From: Falsirhodobacter halotolerans | GTDB taxonomy: Bacteria; Pseudomonadota; Alphaproteobacteria; Rhodobacterales; Rhodobacteraceae | Reading direction: 5' to 3' | Length of the DNA stretch: 64,000 nucleotides | NCBI RefSeq assembly: GCF_022899245.1 | Contig: NZ_JALJAZ010000001.1 | Location: 724,501-788,500, forward strand | In this document: piece after piece, positions 37,601 through 46,093 of the stretch | How the letters are laid out: each line of letters begins with the position of its first letter | Position numbering within the stretch: the first letter of the stretch is position 1 | Made by a program: the position numbers and the translations under genes | The notes under the pieces: generated by a model | What the model saw: only the letters and a program-made list of their open reading frames with translations | What the model was told of the DNA's origin: nothing | Database searches by the model: none

Positions 37601-37755
37601 CTGGGAAGGGTGCCGCCGCGATGCCAGCCCGCCGCGAACGCGCCCAGATCGCTGTCGGAAAACGACAGCACCACCAGATCCGCCGCCGTCTGGCCGGGAT
37701 CGAAGGGGGTCGCGGTCTCGTCCAGACCGTGCTGTTCGCGGAAGACGACGTGCAT
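34615..37755 (-). CDS. cobN: cobaltochelatase large subunit
   Basis: Subunit of 1046 residues, the porphyrin-binding part of the ATP-dependent CobNST complex that inserts cobalt into hydrogenobyrinic acid a,c-diamide. Typical segments are ALKHPVSVDQYAETVL, VHVGAHGTLEWLPGKSVALS and TDSFVHAQDLAESDLLL. It is somewhat shorter than the best-known homologues, mostly in the N-terminal region. The start at 37755 is one base after the cobW stop. The partner genes cobS and cobT (chelatase) are not in this window. Confidence 0.94.
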   Translation of the reverse strand: MHVVFREQHGLDETATPFDPGQTAADLVVLSFSDSDLGAFAAGWHRGGTLPSLRLCNLIALKHPVSVDQYAETVLSGAKAVLVRLIGGEAYWPYGLATLQDMARRRGIALAVLPADGREDARLDAISTLPIGTLRRLQALCDAGGEVAAEAALAQLALAAGLYAGPVAGAKTVPQMGFWCPEGGIIGPQDGVPVVFYRSYLTAADTEPVAALIRALRARGVDSYGVFAPSLKTAGVADWMRDHLAAHAPAAILNATAFSARDADGRTPFDASDAPVFQVALSTARRKDWLASERGLSPSDLAMHVVLPEVDGRIFAGVASFKQPSPRDPDLQYSRFAHRPEPERIDAIADRVLAWTRLRQRGRVALILSTYPGRAHQDAHAVGLDALASAQAILSDLAAAGYDIGPPERSTVTWPLAEYRAALSTLPQRLRDDLAAAWGDPVRDPIFHVTRHGAALVALQPERGTPDTRADAYHDLTRVPSHDYVAFYLWLRGQADALVHVGAHGTLEWLPGKSVALSDACWPEALTGAMPVIYPFIVNDPGEAAQARRRIGAVTLGHLPPPLTTAALPESLAHLERLLDEYSTADGLDPARRTRLIADIRAEARAAGVEEDLAIPRHASAAEAIPQIDRFVCDLKESRFGEGLHIYGRGACGAQERDGLLAALAGRRVAAGPSGSPARGRSDVLPTGRNLFATDPRAVPTPAAHAQGVRLAEELLRRHLQDHGDWPQGLVVDLWGSATMRTAGEDFAMALHLAGLAPTWTDGRVTGYEIIPPALLDRPRIDVTLRVSGLFRDIFPGLAQMFQAGAEALAMREDAGPYADRTARVFGPRPASYGLGMDPNPEFTDAAREAAGAAWLRASEWAIGTDGESRRDRAGLEARLATTDSFVHAQDLAESDLLLATDYAAHEAGPAAALHALGHDAPALYHLDNTDPASPRARLLTEEISRVVRARAANPVWTRGMMAHGFRGAAEIVATGENMAAFAHLAGAVPSHLFDLYHDATLGDADVTAFLESANPQALAALRDLFRRLAEAGLWHTRRNSIAVTL

Positions 37756-37756
37756 G

Positions 37757-38788
37757 TCAGTCCAGAAGAACCTTGCGGATGGCGGCGGGGTCGATGTGGT
37801 CGTGTTCGGCAATGACCACAAGGGCGGAGCGGCGGTCGGCCCCCCACGGGCGGTCATACTGGTGGCGCACACGCTCGCCCACCGCCTGCACCAGAAGGCG
37901 CATCGGTTTGCCCGCGACGGCGACATGGCCCTTGACCCGCAGGATTTCCTGCTCGCGCGCCAAACGGCGGATGCGGGTGGCCAGATCCTCGGGGTCGGCG
38001 ATTTCGGGCAGGTCGATGACCACGGTGTCGAAATCGTCGTGTTCGTGATCGTCCGCCCCGTCATGGTGGCTGGGGCGGGCGGCAAGGTCGTCCTCCGCCG
38101 CAGCACCCAGACCAAGGATCAGCGTGGGGTCGATCGTGCCTTCGGTCACCGCGATCATCGGCAGGGGGCGCGGCGCCTCGGCCAGGATCGCCGCGCGGGC
38201 CGCGTCCAGACCGTCTGTGCCCGCAAGGTCGGCCTTGGTCAAAAGGACGATGTCGGCGCAGGCGATCTGGTCCTCGAACACCTCGGCCAAGGGCGTGTCG
38301 TGATCGAGGCTGTCATCCGCCGCGCGCTGCGCCTGCACGGCGTCCACGTCGGGGGCAAACCGACCGGCGGCCACCGCCTCGGCATCGGCCAGCGCGATCA
38401 CGCCGTCCACGGTGATCTTCGACCGGATCGCGGGCCAGTCGAACGCCTTCAGCAAGGGTTTCGGCAGGGCAAGGCCAGAGGTTTCGATCAGAATGTGGTC
38501 GGGGCGCGTGGGCATGGCCAAGAGCGCCTCGATCGTCGGGATGAAATCGTCGGCCACGGTGCAGCAGATGCAGCCATTCGCCAGTTCGACGATGTTTTCC
38601 TCGGGGCAATTCTCATCGGCGCAGGCGCGCAGGATGTCGCCATCGACGCCGACCGTGCCGAATTCGTTGACCAGCACGGCCAGCCGTTTTCCCTGCGGAT
38701 GCGCAAGAAGATGGCGGATCAGCGTCGTCTTGCCGCTGCCCAGAAAGCCCGTGATCACGGTGACGGGGATTTTTGCCAGATCGGTCAT
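37757..38788 (-). CDS. cobW: CobW GTPase, cobalt metallochaperone
   Basis: G3E-family GTPase of 343 residues. The P-loop ITGFLGSGKTTLIRHLL is near residue 13, the CxCC metal motif is in ANGCICCTVADDF, TKADL is the guanine motif region, and a His/Asp-rich linker (HHDGADDHEHDD) lies near residue 245. CobW delivers Co(II) to the chelatase. It sits directly before cobN, and its start overlaps the DUF1636 stop. Confidence 0.94.
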   Translation of the reverse strand: MTDLAKIPVTVITGFLGSGKTTLIRHLLAHPQGKRLAVLVNEFGTVGVDGDILRACADENCPEENIVELANGCICCTVADDFIPTIEALLAMPTRPDHILIETSGLALPKPLLKAFDWPAIRSKITVDGVIALADAEAVAAGRFAPDVDAVQAQRAADDSLDHDTPLAEVFEDQIACADIVLLTKADLAGTDGLDAARAAILAEAPRPLPMIAVTEGTIDPTLILGLGAAAEDDLAARPSHHDGADDHEHDDFDTVVIDLPEIADPEDLATRIRRLAREQEILRVKGHVAVAGKPMRLLVQAVGERVRHQYDRPWGADRRSALVVIAEHDHIDPAAIRKVLLD

Positions 38789-39129
38789 GAAGACACCTCG
38801 AACGAAGGGATGCGTGCGATGACGCGTTTGCGGAAAATCAGCGGGCGGTCGCGCCAGGGCACGACGCCGTCGTCCGAAGCCGCGTATTTCGCGGCCCCGT
38901 CCAGAATGTCGGGGGCGTCCTCGGGTGTCATCTGGCCATAGACATAGGTCCATTTGCCGGGAGCCTGCAGGGCGACGGCACAGCCGCCCGAACAGGCGGA
39001 CAGGCATTCCACCCCGCGCACCGCGACATCGCCCGCCGCCAGCGCGTCGCGCAGTTGCGCGCCCTGACGCGGTTCGGCCGAGGGATCGCGGCCCTTGCAG
39101 GTGGTGCAGACCAGAAGCGTGACCGTCAT
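38785..39129 (-). CDS. DUF1636 Cys-rich protein of the cobalamin operon
   Basis: Protein of 114 residues with CTTCKGRD at the N terminus and CLSACSGGCAVAL in the middle, a thioredoxin-like ferredoxin pattern of Cys residues that could hold a 2Fe-2S cluster or a metal. DUF1636 genes are commonly found beside cobW; function is unknown. It is the first gene after the cobalamin riboswitch, with AAAGGA before its ATG at 39129. A role in cobalt handling or electron supply to the pathway is inference. Confidence 0.85.
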   Translation of the reverse strand: MTVTLLVCTTCKGRDPSAEPRQGAQLRDALAAGDVAVRGVECLSACSGGCAVALQAPGKWTYVYGQMTPEDAPDILDGAAKYAASDDGVVPWRDRPLIFRKRVIARIPSFEVSS

Positions 39130-39218
39130 ATCGTTCCTTTCAAGGGGCGCATGACGAAACGACGCGGCCAAGGGCCACGTGCATTCCGGTCGCGACACAC
39201 CCCGTTCGCCCGTTCTCA

Positions 39219-39360
39219 TGCGCTGGCAGGTCTCCCGGCTTGCGGATTCAGGGTTTCCCCAACGGGCCGTCCGCCTTCCCGGTGTCCCAGTGGCGTTGGA
39301 CGGACCTTTCCGGTCACGGTCGCGGGGGCGGCTGCGATCGGTCTCGCATTCCCTCTTGGC
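39219..39360 (-). ncRNA. cobalamin riboswitch
   Basis: On the minus strand all main elements are present: AGAGGGAATGCG, GCAGCCGCCCCCGCGACCG, the B12-box GCCACTG (39288-39294), ACACCGGGAAGGCG and AAGCCGGGAGACCTGCC (39225-39241). It lies 90 bases before the DUF1636 start and should repress the long minus-strand cob operon when adenosylcobalamin is plentiful. Confidence 0.96.
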
Positions 39361-39376
39361 CTGTTCTAGGAACAGG
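39360..39376. repeat. perfect 7-3-7 inverted repeat at the 5' side of the riboswitch
   Basis: CCTGTTC (39360-39366), TAG, GAACAGG (39370-39376). A second inverted repeat, AGCGCGC (39381-39387) and GCGCGCT (39397-39403), follows towards cobO. They lie between divergent cob transcription units and could be an RNA hairpin or a protein operator. Confidence 0.7.
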
Positions 39377-39391
39377 AACCAGCGCGCGTCC

Positions 39392-39420
39392 AGATGGCGC
39401 GCTTGCCCATGGAATGTCAA
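39392..39420 (-). promoter_or_regulatory. candidate promoter of the riboswitch-controlled cob operon
   Basis: Minus strand: consensus -35 TTGACA (39415-39420), 17 bases, weak -10 CCATCT (39392-39397). Transcription would start about 20 bases before the riboswitch hairpin region. The -35 lies only 15 bases from the cobO start on the other strand. Confidence 0.45.
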
Positions 39421-39435
39421 GCCGAGGGGGCCATG

Positions 39436-40035
39436 ATGGACAACGACCGCCATGCCGAGAAGAAGGCGAAGATCAAGGCCGCCCGTGACCGCATGATGGA
39501 GGGCAAGACGGGCGAGAAGGGGCTGGTGATCGTGCATACCGGGCCGGGCAAGGGCAAAAGCTCCTCCGCCTTCGGGATGGTGCTGCGCTGCGTGGCGCAT
39601 GGAATGCCCTGCGCGGTGGTGCAGTTCATCAAGGGCGCGTGGGACACGGGCGAGCGGCGTCTGCTGACCGGCCATTTCGGCGATCTGGTGCAGTTTCACG
39701 CCATGGGCGAAGGCTTCACCTGGGAAACGCAGGACCGCGCGCGCGACATCGCGGCGGCGCAGGCCGGATGGGCCAAGGCCCGCGCGCTGATCGCCGACCC
39801 CGCGATCCGCATGGTGGTGCTGGACGAGATCAACATCGCGCTGCGCTACGACTATCTGGACGTGGCGGAGGTGCTGGCGGTTCTGGCCGCCAAACCCCCC
39901 ATGACGCATGTGGTGCTGACCGGGCGGAACGCGAAGCCCGAGGTGATCGAGGCGGCGGATCTGGTGACCGAGATGACGGCGGTGAAGCATCCCTTCCGCG
40001 ACGGGATCAAGGCGCAGGCGGGGGTGGAGTTCTGA
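39436..40035 (+). CDS. cobO: cob(I)yrinic acid a,c-diamide adenosyltransferase
   Basis: P-loop enzyme of 199 residues of the CobO/BtuR type that adds the adenosyl group to Co(I) corrinoids. [19 protein letters not shown] is the nucleotide motif, and [15 protein letters not shown] and [22 protein letters not shown] are family marks. The ATG at 39436 is spaced five bases from GAGGGGG; the adjacent ATG at 39433 is also possible. It diverges from the riboswitch operon and is followed one base later by cobQ. Confidence 0.95.
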   Translation: MDNDRHAEKKAKIKAARDRMMEGKTGEKGLVIVHTGPGKGKSSSAFGMVLRCVAHGMPCAVVQFIKGAWDTGERRLLTGHFGDLVQFHAMGEGFTWETQDRARDIAAAQAGWAKARALIADPAIRMVVLDEINIALRYDYLDVAEVLAVLAAKPPMTHVVLTGRNAKPEVIEAADLVTEMTAVKHPFRDGIKAQAGVEF

Positions 40036-40036
40036 C

Positions 40037-41467
40037 ATGCCCGCGCTGATGGTGCAGGGCGCGGGATCGAATGTCGGGAAATCGCTGATCGTCGCGGGCC
40101 TGTGCCGGGCGGCGCGTTTGCGGGGCCTGTCGGTCGCGCCGTTCAAGCCGCAGAACATGTCCAACAACGCCGCCGTTACGGTGGACGGGGGCGAGATCGG
40201 GCGCGCGCAGGCGTTGCAGGCGCGGGCCTCGGGGCGCGATCCGGTGGTGGACATGAACCCCGTCCTGCTGAAGCCGGAATCGGAAACCGGCAGTCAGGTC
40301 ATCGTGCAGGGGCGGCGGGTGGCGACGGTCCGTGCGCGGGATTACGCCGCGCTGAAGCCCCGCCTGATGGCCCCGGTGCTGGAGAGTTTCGGGCGGCTGA
40401 AGGCGCAGGTGGATCTGGTGATCGTGGAAGGCGCGGGCAGCCCGGCAGAGGTCAATCTGCGGGCGGGCGACATCGCCAACATGGGCTTTGCCCGCGCCGC
40501 CGATGTGCCCGTGCTGTTGGTGGGCGACATCGACCGGGGCGGCGTCATCGCGCAGATGGTGGGCACCCATGCCGTGCTGGATGCGGGCGATCTGGGAATG
40601 GTGGAAGGCTTTTCGATCAACAAGTTCCGCGGCGATGTTCGCCTGTTCGATGAAGGCTATCGCCTGATTGCGGAGCGGACGGGCTGGCGGGGGATGGGGG
40701 TCATCCCGTGGTTTGCGGGGGCGTCCCGCCTTCCGGCCGAGGATGCGCTGGATTTGCGCGTCGCCTCACGCGGGGGGCGGGTGAAGATCGCCTGCCTGAC
40801 CCTGCCGCGCATCGCCAATTTCGACGATCTGGACCCGCTGGCGGCGGAACCGGAGGTCGATCTGGTCATGGTCCGGGCGGGCGAGGCGATCCCCGGCGAT
40901 GCGGCGGTGGTGATCCTGCCCGGCACCAAATCGACCCGCGCGGATCTGGCAGCGCTTCGGGCCGAGGGGTGGGATGTGGACTTGGCCGCCCATCTGCGGC
41001 GCGGCGGGCATGTGCTGGGCATTTGCGGCGGATACCAGATGCTGGGCCGGACGGTGGCCGACCCGCAGGGGATCGAGGGCGCGGCAGGCGCGACCGAGGG
41101 TCTTGGCCTTCTGGACGTGGACACGGTGATGACGGCGGACAAGCGTCTGGCGCGGGTGACGGGCGCGCGGGATGGCGTGCCGTTCGCGGGGTATGAAATC
41201 CATATCGGCCAGACCGAAGGCCCCGACCGCGCCCGACCCTTTGCACAGGTCGAAGGGCGCAATGAGGGGGCGGTGAAGGGGCGCGTCGCCGGAACCTATC
41301 TGCACGGGATGTTTGCCGATGACGCCTTTCGCGCGGCGTGGCTGGCGGGCATCGGCGCGCAGGGGGGCGCGCGTTACGAGGCCGGGGTGGAGGAGGCGCT
41401 GGACCAACTCGCCGCGCATCTGGAAACGCATATGGACGTCGAGGCCGTCCTGTCACTCGCGCGGTAG
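40037..41467 (+). CDS. cobQ: cobyric acid synthase
   Basis: Glutamine-dependent amidase of 476 residues that amidates side chains b, d, e and g of adenosylcobyrinic diamide. The N-terminal P-loop-like domain has [19 protein letters not shown] and [14 protein letters not shown]. The C-terminal amidotransferase has the Cys in [12 protein letters not shown] and the His in TYLHGMF. The 3' end overlaps cobC by 15 bases, tail to tail. Confidence 0.96.
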   Translation: MPALMVQGAGSNVGKSLIVAGLCRAARLRGLSVAPFKPQNMSNNAAVTVDGGEIGRAQALQARASGRDPVVDMNPVLLKPESETGSQVIVQGRRVATVRARDYAALKPRLMAPVLESFGRLKAQVDLVIVEGAGSPAEVNLRAGDIANMGFARAADVPVLLVGDIDRGGVIAQMVGTHAVLDAGDLGMVEGFSINKFRGDVRLFDEGYRLIAERTGWRGMGVIPWFAGASRLPAEDALDLRVASRGGRVKIACLTLPRIANFDDLDPLAAEPEVDLVMVRAGEAIPGDAAVVILPGTKSTRADLAALRAEGWDVDLAAHLRRGGHVLGICGGYQMLGRTVADPQGIEGAAGATEGLGLLDVDTVMTADKRLARVTGARDGVPFAGYEIHIGQTEGPDRARPFAQVEGRNEGAVKGRVAGTYLHGMFADDAFRAAWLAGIGAQGGARYEAGVEEALDQLAAHLETHMDVEAVLSLAR

Positions 41468-42382
41468 GGCGGCCTTCACCCGGTCCCATTCGTGCGGGGC
41501 GGGCAGGCCAAGCCGAAGCCACGTGCGGGAATAGGGGAAGATCCGGCTCCAGATCCCGTGTCGGGCCAGATGCGCCTGCGCCGCCGCCGCGTCCGCCGTG
41601 GCATAGGTGCGGAACAGATGCGTCCCGCCCACCAGCGGCCACGGCGCAAGCGCGTCCATCCGCGCGGCGTCCCGCGCCAGCCGGTCGATTGTGACGGCGG
41701 CCCAATCCGTATCGTCCAACGCCGCGCGCCCCACTTCCAGCGCCACGCCCGCGATGGGCCACGGCCCGGCCAGCGGGGCCACGTCCGCCCCGGCGACGAA
41801 GCCAAGCCGCAGTCCGGCAAGACCATAGAACTTGCCGAACGAGCGCAGCACCACCAGCCCCTCGCGCATATGAGGCAGAAGCGACAGATGCGGCACGGGG
41901 TCGGCAAAGCTTTCGTCCACGATCAGGCGGCGCACGTCCAGCGCCAGAAGCGCGGTCGGGTCATGCGCCTGTCCGTCGGGGTTATTGGGGTTGACCACCA
42001 CCGCCAGATCGGCGCCGTTCAGGGCGGACAGGGTCACCACCTCCTCCACCCGCCAGCCCGCCGCGCGAAATTGGGCCGCATGTTCGTTATAGGTTGGGGC
42101 GAGGATGCGGGCGAGGCCGGGGGCCCACAGGCGCGGCAGCACCTGGATCGCCGCCTGCGCGCCCGCCACGGGGATCAGGGGGCGGGCCGAACCCCACGCC
42201 CGTTCCGCCGCCCGCGCCGCGGCCCCCATCGCGCGGGGTGTGGGCAGGGCGGTCCACGCCTCGGGTGGCAGCGGCGGGATGGGATAGGGCACGCGGTTGA
42301 TGCCGGTGGACAGGTCGATCCAGTCCCTTCCGCCGAACAGGGCCTTTGCCCGGTCCAGATCGCCGCCATGATCGCGTGTCAC
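41453..42382 (-). CDS. cobC: threonine-phosphate decarboxylase
   Basis: PLP-dependent fold-type I enzyme of 309 residues making (R)-1-amino-2-propanol phosphate for the nucleotide loop. [17 protein letters not shown] opens the domain, VNPNNPDGQ and VDESFADP are aminotransferase motifs, and the PLP Lys is in [17 protein letters not shown]. The GTG start at 42382 overlaps the cbiB stop (GTGA). In Salmonella naming this is CobD. Confidence 0.9.
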   Translation of the reverse strand: MTRDHGGDLDRAKALFGGRDWIDLSTGINRVPYPIPPLPPEAWTALPTPRAMGAAARAAERAWGSARPLIPVAGAQAAIQVLPRLWAPGLARILAPTYNEHAAQFRAAGWRVEEVVTLSALNGADLAVVVNPNNPDGQAHDPTALLALDVRRLIVDESFADPVPHLSLLPHMREGLVVLRSFGKFYGLAGLRLGFVAGADVAPLAGPWPIAGVALEVGRAALDDTDWAAVTIDRLARDAARMDALAPWPLVGGTHLFRTYATADAAAAQAHLARHGIWSRIFPYSRTWLRLGLPAPHEWDRVKAALPRE

Positions 42383-43293
42383 AGGAATGCCCCCACCGCC
42401 AGTGCCATCCCAACCCCTAGCATCGCGCGGCGGAACAGCGCCAGCGCGCGAAAGAGGTCGGCAGGGGCGGGGTCGCGGCCCGTGGCGTTCAACCACGGCT
42501 CCGGGCTGATCGCGCCGTCATAGATGCGGGGGCCGGACAGGCGGATGCCCAGCGCGCCCGCCATCGCCGCCTCGGGCCAGCCCGCGTTGGGCGAGCGGTG
42601 GCGGCGGGCGTCGGCCCACATCGCGCGCCAGCCGCCCCCCCCGGCCACCGCAAAGAGCGCGCCGGTCAGGCGCGCGGGGATCAGGTTTGCGGCATCGTCG
42701 ATGCGGGCGGCGGCCCAGCCGAACGCCTCATGCCGCGGGGTGCGGTGGCCGATCATCGAATCCAGCGTGTTGATCGCCTTGTAGGCCGCGATGCCCGGCA
42801 GGCCGAAGATCAGCCCCCAGAACAGGGGCGCGATGATCCCGTCCGAGGTGTTTTCTGCCAAACTTTCGGTCGCGGCGCGGGCGATGGCGGGGGCGTCCAG
42901 CCGGGCCGGATCGCGCCCGACGATCATCGACACCGCTCGGCGCGCCTCATCCATGTCCCCCGCCGCCAAGGGACGCGCCACCGCGGCCACATGATCGTGC
43001 AGCGAGCGGGTGGCGACCAGCGGGGCCGCCAGCACTCCGCTCAGAACGACGCCCACCGCGCCGTCGGGCAGAAGGGCCGACACGACCGCCGCCATGCCCG
43101 CCGCGACCCCGATCACCACCAGCGCCGCGGCAAGCCCCTTGACCCGCCGCGCGCGCCCCCGGTTCCAGCGACGGTCCAGCGCGGCGATCAGCGCCCCGAT
43201 CCACGTCACCGGATGGCCGATCCGCGCGTGCAGGCGGGCGGGCCAGCCGAACGCCCCCTCGATCAGAAGGGCGAGGAGGAGCGCCCCGCTCAT
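42379..43293 (-). CDS. cbiB: adenosylcobinamide-phosphate synthase (CbiB/CobD)
   Basis: Inner-membrane protein of 304 residues with several hydrophobic helices that attaches aminopropanol (phosphate) to cobyric acid. GHPVTWIGALI, ATESLAENTSDGIIAPLFW, AYKAINTLDSMIGHR and SPNAGWPEAAMAGALG are conserved. It overlaps bluE upstream (ATGA) and cobC downstream. Confidence 0.94.
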   Translation of the reverse strand: MSGALLLALLIEGAFGWPARLHARIGHPVTWIGALIAALDRRWNRGRARRVKGLAAALVVIGVAAGMAAVVSALLPDGAVGVVLSGVLAAPLVATRSLHDHVAAVARPLAAGDMDEARRAVSMIVGRDPARLDAPAIARAATESLAENTSDGIIAPLFWGLIFGLPGIAAYKAINTLDSMIGHRTPRHEAFGWAAARIDDAANLIPARLTGALFAVAGGGGWRAMWADARRHRSPNAGWPEAAMAGALGIRLSGPRIYDGAISPEPWLNATGRDPAPADLFRALALFRRAMLGVGMALAVGAFL

Positions 43294-44027
43294 CCCCGCA
43301 CCGGGAAGCTGACGATGTGCCGGAACCCCGCCTCGCGCATGGCGCGGCGGGCGGGGGTGGGGTCGGCCTCCGGCGGCAGGATCAGCGCGCGGGCGGGTCC
43401 GGTATGCGCGCGCGCCCAGCCAAGCGCGGGCAGAAAGGGCGTCGGATCCTGCGCCGGACCCCGCAGGGCCTGGGTGCGCGCGGCGGAGGTGCTGGCCAGC
43501 CGGGCCACGGTCGCCAGCGAGGGATCGGCGCACCACGCCGCCACCAGATCGGCGATGTCGGGAAAGCGGGTATCGGCGGGGTCGGTCCGTTCCCCCGCCC
43601 CCAAAAAGCCGCCGACGATGCGCATGGGCGGCAAGGGGGGCAGGGCGCGCAGAACGACCGCGCGCCGCGAGGCCCAAAGAAGGCGCTCGGGTCTGGGATG
43701 CATCAGCGGATCGACCGCCCCCTCCAGCCGCAGGCACAGGGCGGCCAGCGCGTCGGGATCGCCCCGCCCCGCCATCGCAAGGATCGCGGCCGTGGAGCTG
43801 CCCGCCCCGCCGCCCGCCGGCATGTCGGCGCGCAGGTGCCAGATGCCCGTCCGCCGCACCGCACGCGCCACGGCGGGCCGGATCACCCGCGCGCCGCGCA
43901 GGGCGAAGGGGCCGGGGCGATGGGTTGCGGTCACGGCCAGTGCGGGGCAGGGCAGGGTGATCAGCGCCACATCGCCCCCCAGACGGCCCTGCATCAGCTC
44001 GCCCATATGCCCCTCGATCCGGGTCAT
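43290..44027 (-). CDS. bluE: L-threonine kinase, BluE/PduX type
   Basis: GHMP-family kinase of 245 residues. GHMGELMQGRLGG and the ATP loop PAGGGAGSSTAAILA are the diagnostic motifs. BluE of Rhodobacter supplies L-threonine phosphate for the CobC decarboxylase encoded two genes downstream. The start at 44027 overlaps the phosphatase stop (ATGA). It is shorter than Salmonella PduX. Confidence 0.83.
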   Translation of the reverse strand: MTRIEGHMGELMQGRLGGDVALITLPCPALAVTATHRPGPFALRGARVIRPAVARAVRRTGIWHLRADMPAGGGAGSSTAAILAMAGRGDPDALAALCLRLEGAVDPLMHPRPERLLWASRRAVVLRALPPLPPMRIVGGFLGAGERTDPADTRFPDIADLVAAWCADPSLATVARLASTSAARTQALRGPAQDPTPFLPALGWARAHTGPARALILPPEADPTPARRAMREAGFRHIVSFPVRG

Positions 44028-44548
44028 AGGGGTTCGTTCACCGACAGGATCGCCCAATCCGTGCCGTCGGTCCAGATGCGGGTCAGCGACAGGGGGGCGA
44101 TGTGGAAGGCCAGCGCATCCTCGGGCGTGGTGAGGGCGAGGGCGAGGCCTGCGCGGATGGTGCCCGCATGGGCGACGACGGCGGTCGTGCCGGTCAGGGC
44201 GCCGAGCGCGGGGCGGGCGCGGGCGATCAGATCGGCAAAGCTTTCGCCCTGCGGCGGGCGGTGGACGGCCAGGGCCGCGCGGGGCAGCGGGCCAAGATCG
44301 GGCGGCGTCTCCGCCCCCTCCCACAGGCCGAAGTCCTGTTCCCACAGGCGCGGGTCGGTCGGGATGGGCCGGCCCGGATAAAGCGCGGCGGCGGTCGCGG
44401 TGCAGCGGCGGGCGGGGCTGGCGACGACATGATCCGCCGCAGGCCCCGCCGGTATCGGGTCGGGCAGGCGGCAGGCCGGATCGCCCCGCCCCGTCACGCG
44501 GGGCGGGGGGACGATGGGCGCGTGGCGGATCATCAAGAGCGTCGTCAC
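44024..44548 (-). CDS. histidine phosphatase, probable alpha-ribazole phosphatase
   Basis: Phosphoglycerate-mutase-fold protein of 174 residues. The catalytic RHAP motif is at the N terminus (LLMIRHAPIVP), EQDFGLWEG follows and the second His is in VVAHAGTIRAGLAL. Cluster position suggests removal of phosphate from alpha-ribazole phosphate or adenosylcobalamin phosphate, as Salmonella CobC does. A GTG start at 44548 with AAGG five bases upstream is preferred; ATG at 44533 is possible. Confidence 0.8.
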   Translation of the reverse strand: MTTLLMIRHAPIVPPPRVTGRGDPACRLPDPIPAGPAADHVVASPARRCTATAAALYPGRPIPTDPRLWEQDFGLWEGAETPPDLGPLPRAALAVHRPPQGESFADLIARARPALGALTGTTAVVAHAGTIRAGLALALTTPEDALAFHIAPLSLTRIWTDGTDWAILSVNEPL

Positions 44549-44556
44549 GGGGACCT

Positions 44557-44586
44557 TTGCATCGGCGCGGTTTCGTGGTTTTAAAT
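44557..44586 (+). promoter_or_regulatory. candidate promoter of cobP-cobT-cobS
   Basis: TTGCAT (44557-44562), 18 bases, TTAAAT (44581-44586) in the 58-base region between the divergent phosphatase and cobP genes, the only AT-rich spot nearby. The distance to the cobP start is 20 bases, so the leader would be very short. Confidence 0.45.
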
Positions 44587-44606
44587 GCGGCGCAAAGGGG
44601 CGCGGC

Positions 44607-45107
44607 ATGGCGGTGATACTCATTACAGGCGGGGCGCGGTCGGGCAAGAGCCTCCATGCCGAAACCCGCACGCGGGCGCTGGGCCCGAACCCCGTCTATA
44701 TCGCGACGGCCCAGGCGTGGGACGCCGAAATGGCCGCCCGCATCGCCCAGCATCGCGACCGGCGCGGGCCGGATTGGCATCTGATCGAGGCGCCGCTGGA
44801 CCTGTGCGCCGCGCTGGACCTTTGCGGGGCGGATCCGGCGCTGATCGATTGCCTGACGCTGTGGCTGGGCAATCTGATGCATCACGACCGCGACTGGGCG
44901 GCGGAGGTGGAGCGGCTGTGCGCCGCGCTGGCCGCGCGGACCGCGCCCGTGGTGCTGGTCACGAACGAGGTGGGGATGGGCATCGTGCCCGACAACGCGC
45001 TGGCCCGCGCCTTTCGCGATGCGCAGGGCACGCTGAACCAGCGCGTCGCACGGATCGCGGATGAGGTGGAGTTCGTCGTCTCCGGCCTGCCGATGAGGGT
45101 GAAATGA
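44607..45107 (+). CDS. cobP: adenosylcobinamide kinase / adenosylcobinamide-phosphate guanylyltransferase
   Basis: Bifunctional enzyme of 166 residues (CobU in Salmonella). The P-loop is GGARSGKS at residues 8-15, YIATAQAWDAEM and LIDCLTLWLGNLM are conserved, and VTNEVGMGIVP holds the nucleotide-binding loop. The start at 44607 follows AAAGGGG. The stop overlaps cobT (ATGA). Confidence 0.95.
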   Translation: MAVILITGGARSGKSLHAETRTRALGPNPVYIATAQAWDAEMAARIAQHRDRRGPDWHLIEAPLDLCAALDLCGADPALIDCLTLWLGNLMHHDRDWAAEVERLCAALAARTAPVVLVTNEVGMGIVPDNALARAFRDAQGTLNQRVARIADEVEFVVSGLPMRVK

Positions 45108-46093
45108 CGCTGCGGGAATATCTGGATGCGCTGACCGACCTGCCGCCACCCGACCCGGTGGCGCGGGCGGAGGCCGAGGCGCGGCAGGCCAGCCTGACCA
45201 AACCCCCCGGCAGTCTGGGGCGGCTGGAGGATCTGGCGGTCTTCATGGCCGGGTGGCAGGGGCGCGCGCGGCCCCGCATCGCCCGCGCGCAGGCGCTGGT
45301 CTTTGCCGGAAACCACGGGATATGCGATCGGGGGGTAAATCCGTTCCCGCAGGCCGTCACCGCGCAGATGGTGGCGAATTTTCGCGCGGGGGGGGCGGCG
45401 ATCAATCAGTTGTGCGCCGTGGCGGGGGCGGACCTGTCGGTCGTGGCGCTGGATCTGGACCGTCCGACGCAGGATTTCACCCGCGCCCCCGCCATGACCG
45501 AGGCCGAGGTTCTGGATGCCCTTCGCACGGGGGGCGAGGCGGTGGACCCCTTGGCCGACGTGCTGATCGTGGGAGAGATGGGGATCGGCAATTCCACCAC
45601 CGCCGCCGCGCTGGCCTGCGCGACCTTTGGCGGCGCGCCGTTCGAATGGGTGGGGCCGGGAACGGGGGCACCCGGCGCGATGCAGGCGTTGAAGGCGCAG
45701 GTGATCGGCGAAGGGCTGGCGCGCCACGCGGACCTGCTAGGCACCCCGCTCGGGGCGTTTCGCGCCTTCGGCGGGCGGGAGCAGGCGGCGATGGCGGGTG
45801 CGGTGATCGCGGCGCGGCGGCACCGGGTGCCGGTGATCCTGGACGGCTTCATCGGCACCGCTTCGGTCGCGCCGCTGGCCCCGTGGCTGGATCATTGCCT
45901 GATCGGCCATGTCAGCGCCGAACCCGGCCATGCGGTGCTGGCAGGGCGCTTGGGCAAGCGGCCGATACTGGATCTGGGAATGCGGCTGGGCGAAGGGTCG
46001 GGGGCGGCGGTGGCGCTGATGGTGCTGCGGGCGGCGTTGGCCGCGCATGACGGCATGGCGACCTTTGCCGAAGCCGGGGTGTCGGACGCATGA
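45104..46093 (+). CDS. cobT: nicotinate-nucleotide-dimethylbenzimidazole phosphoribosyltransferase
   Basis: Enzyme of 329 residues (CobU in Pseudomonas denitrificans naming) that makes alpha-ribazole phosphate. [45 protein letters not shown] and the catalytic Glu in [10 protein letters not shown] are visible. It overlaps both neighbours by four bases. No bluB for dimethylbenzimidazole is seen nearby. Confidence 0.95.
   Translation: MTLREYLDALTDLPPPDPVARAEAEARQASLTKPPGSLGRLEDLAVFMAGWQGRARPRIARAQALVFAGNHGICDRGVNPFPQAVTAQMVANFRAGGAAINQLCAVAGADLSVVALDLDRPTQDFTRAPAMTEAEVLDALRTGGEAVDPLADVLIVGEMGIGNSTTAAALACATFGGAPFEWVGPGTGAPGAMQALKAQVIGEGLARHADLLGTPLGAFRAFGGREQAAMAGAVIAARRHRVPVILDGFIGTASVAPLAPWLDHCLIGHVSAEPGHAVLAGRLGKRPILDLGMRLGEGSGAAVALMVLRAALAAHDGMATFAEAGVSDA

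Noticed and set aside
34648-37815. 1055-codon plus-strand frame opposite cobN
   Set aside because: Antisense shadow of cobN with no recognisable motif.
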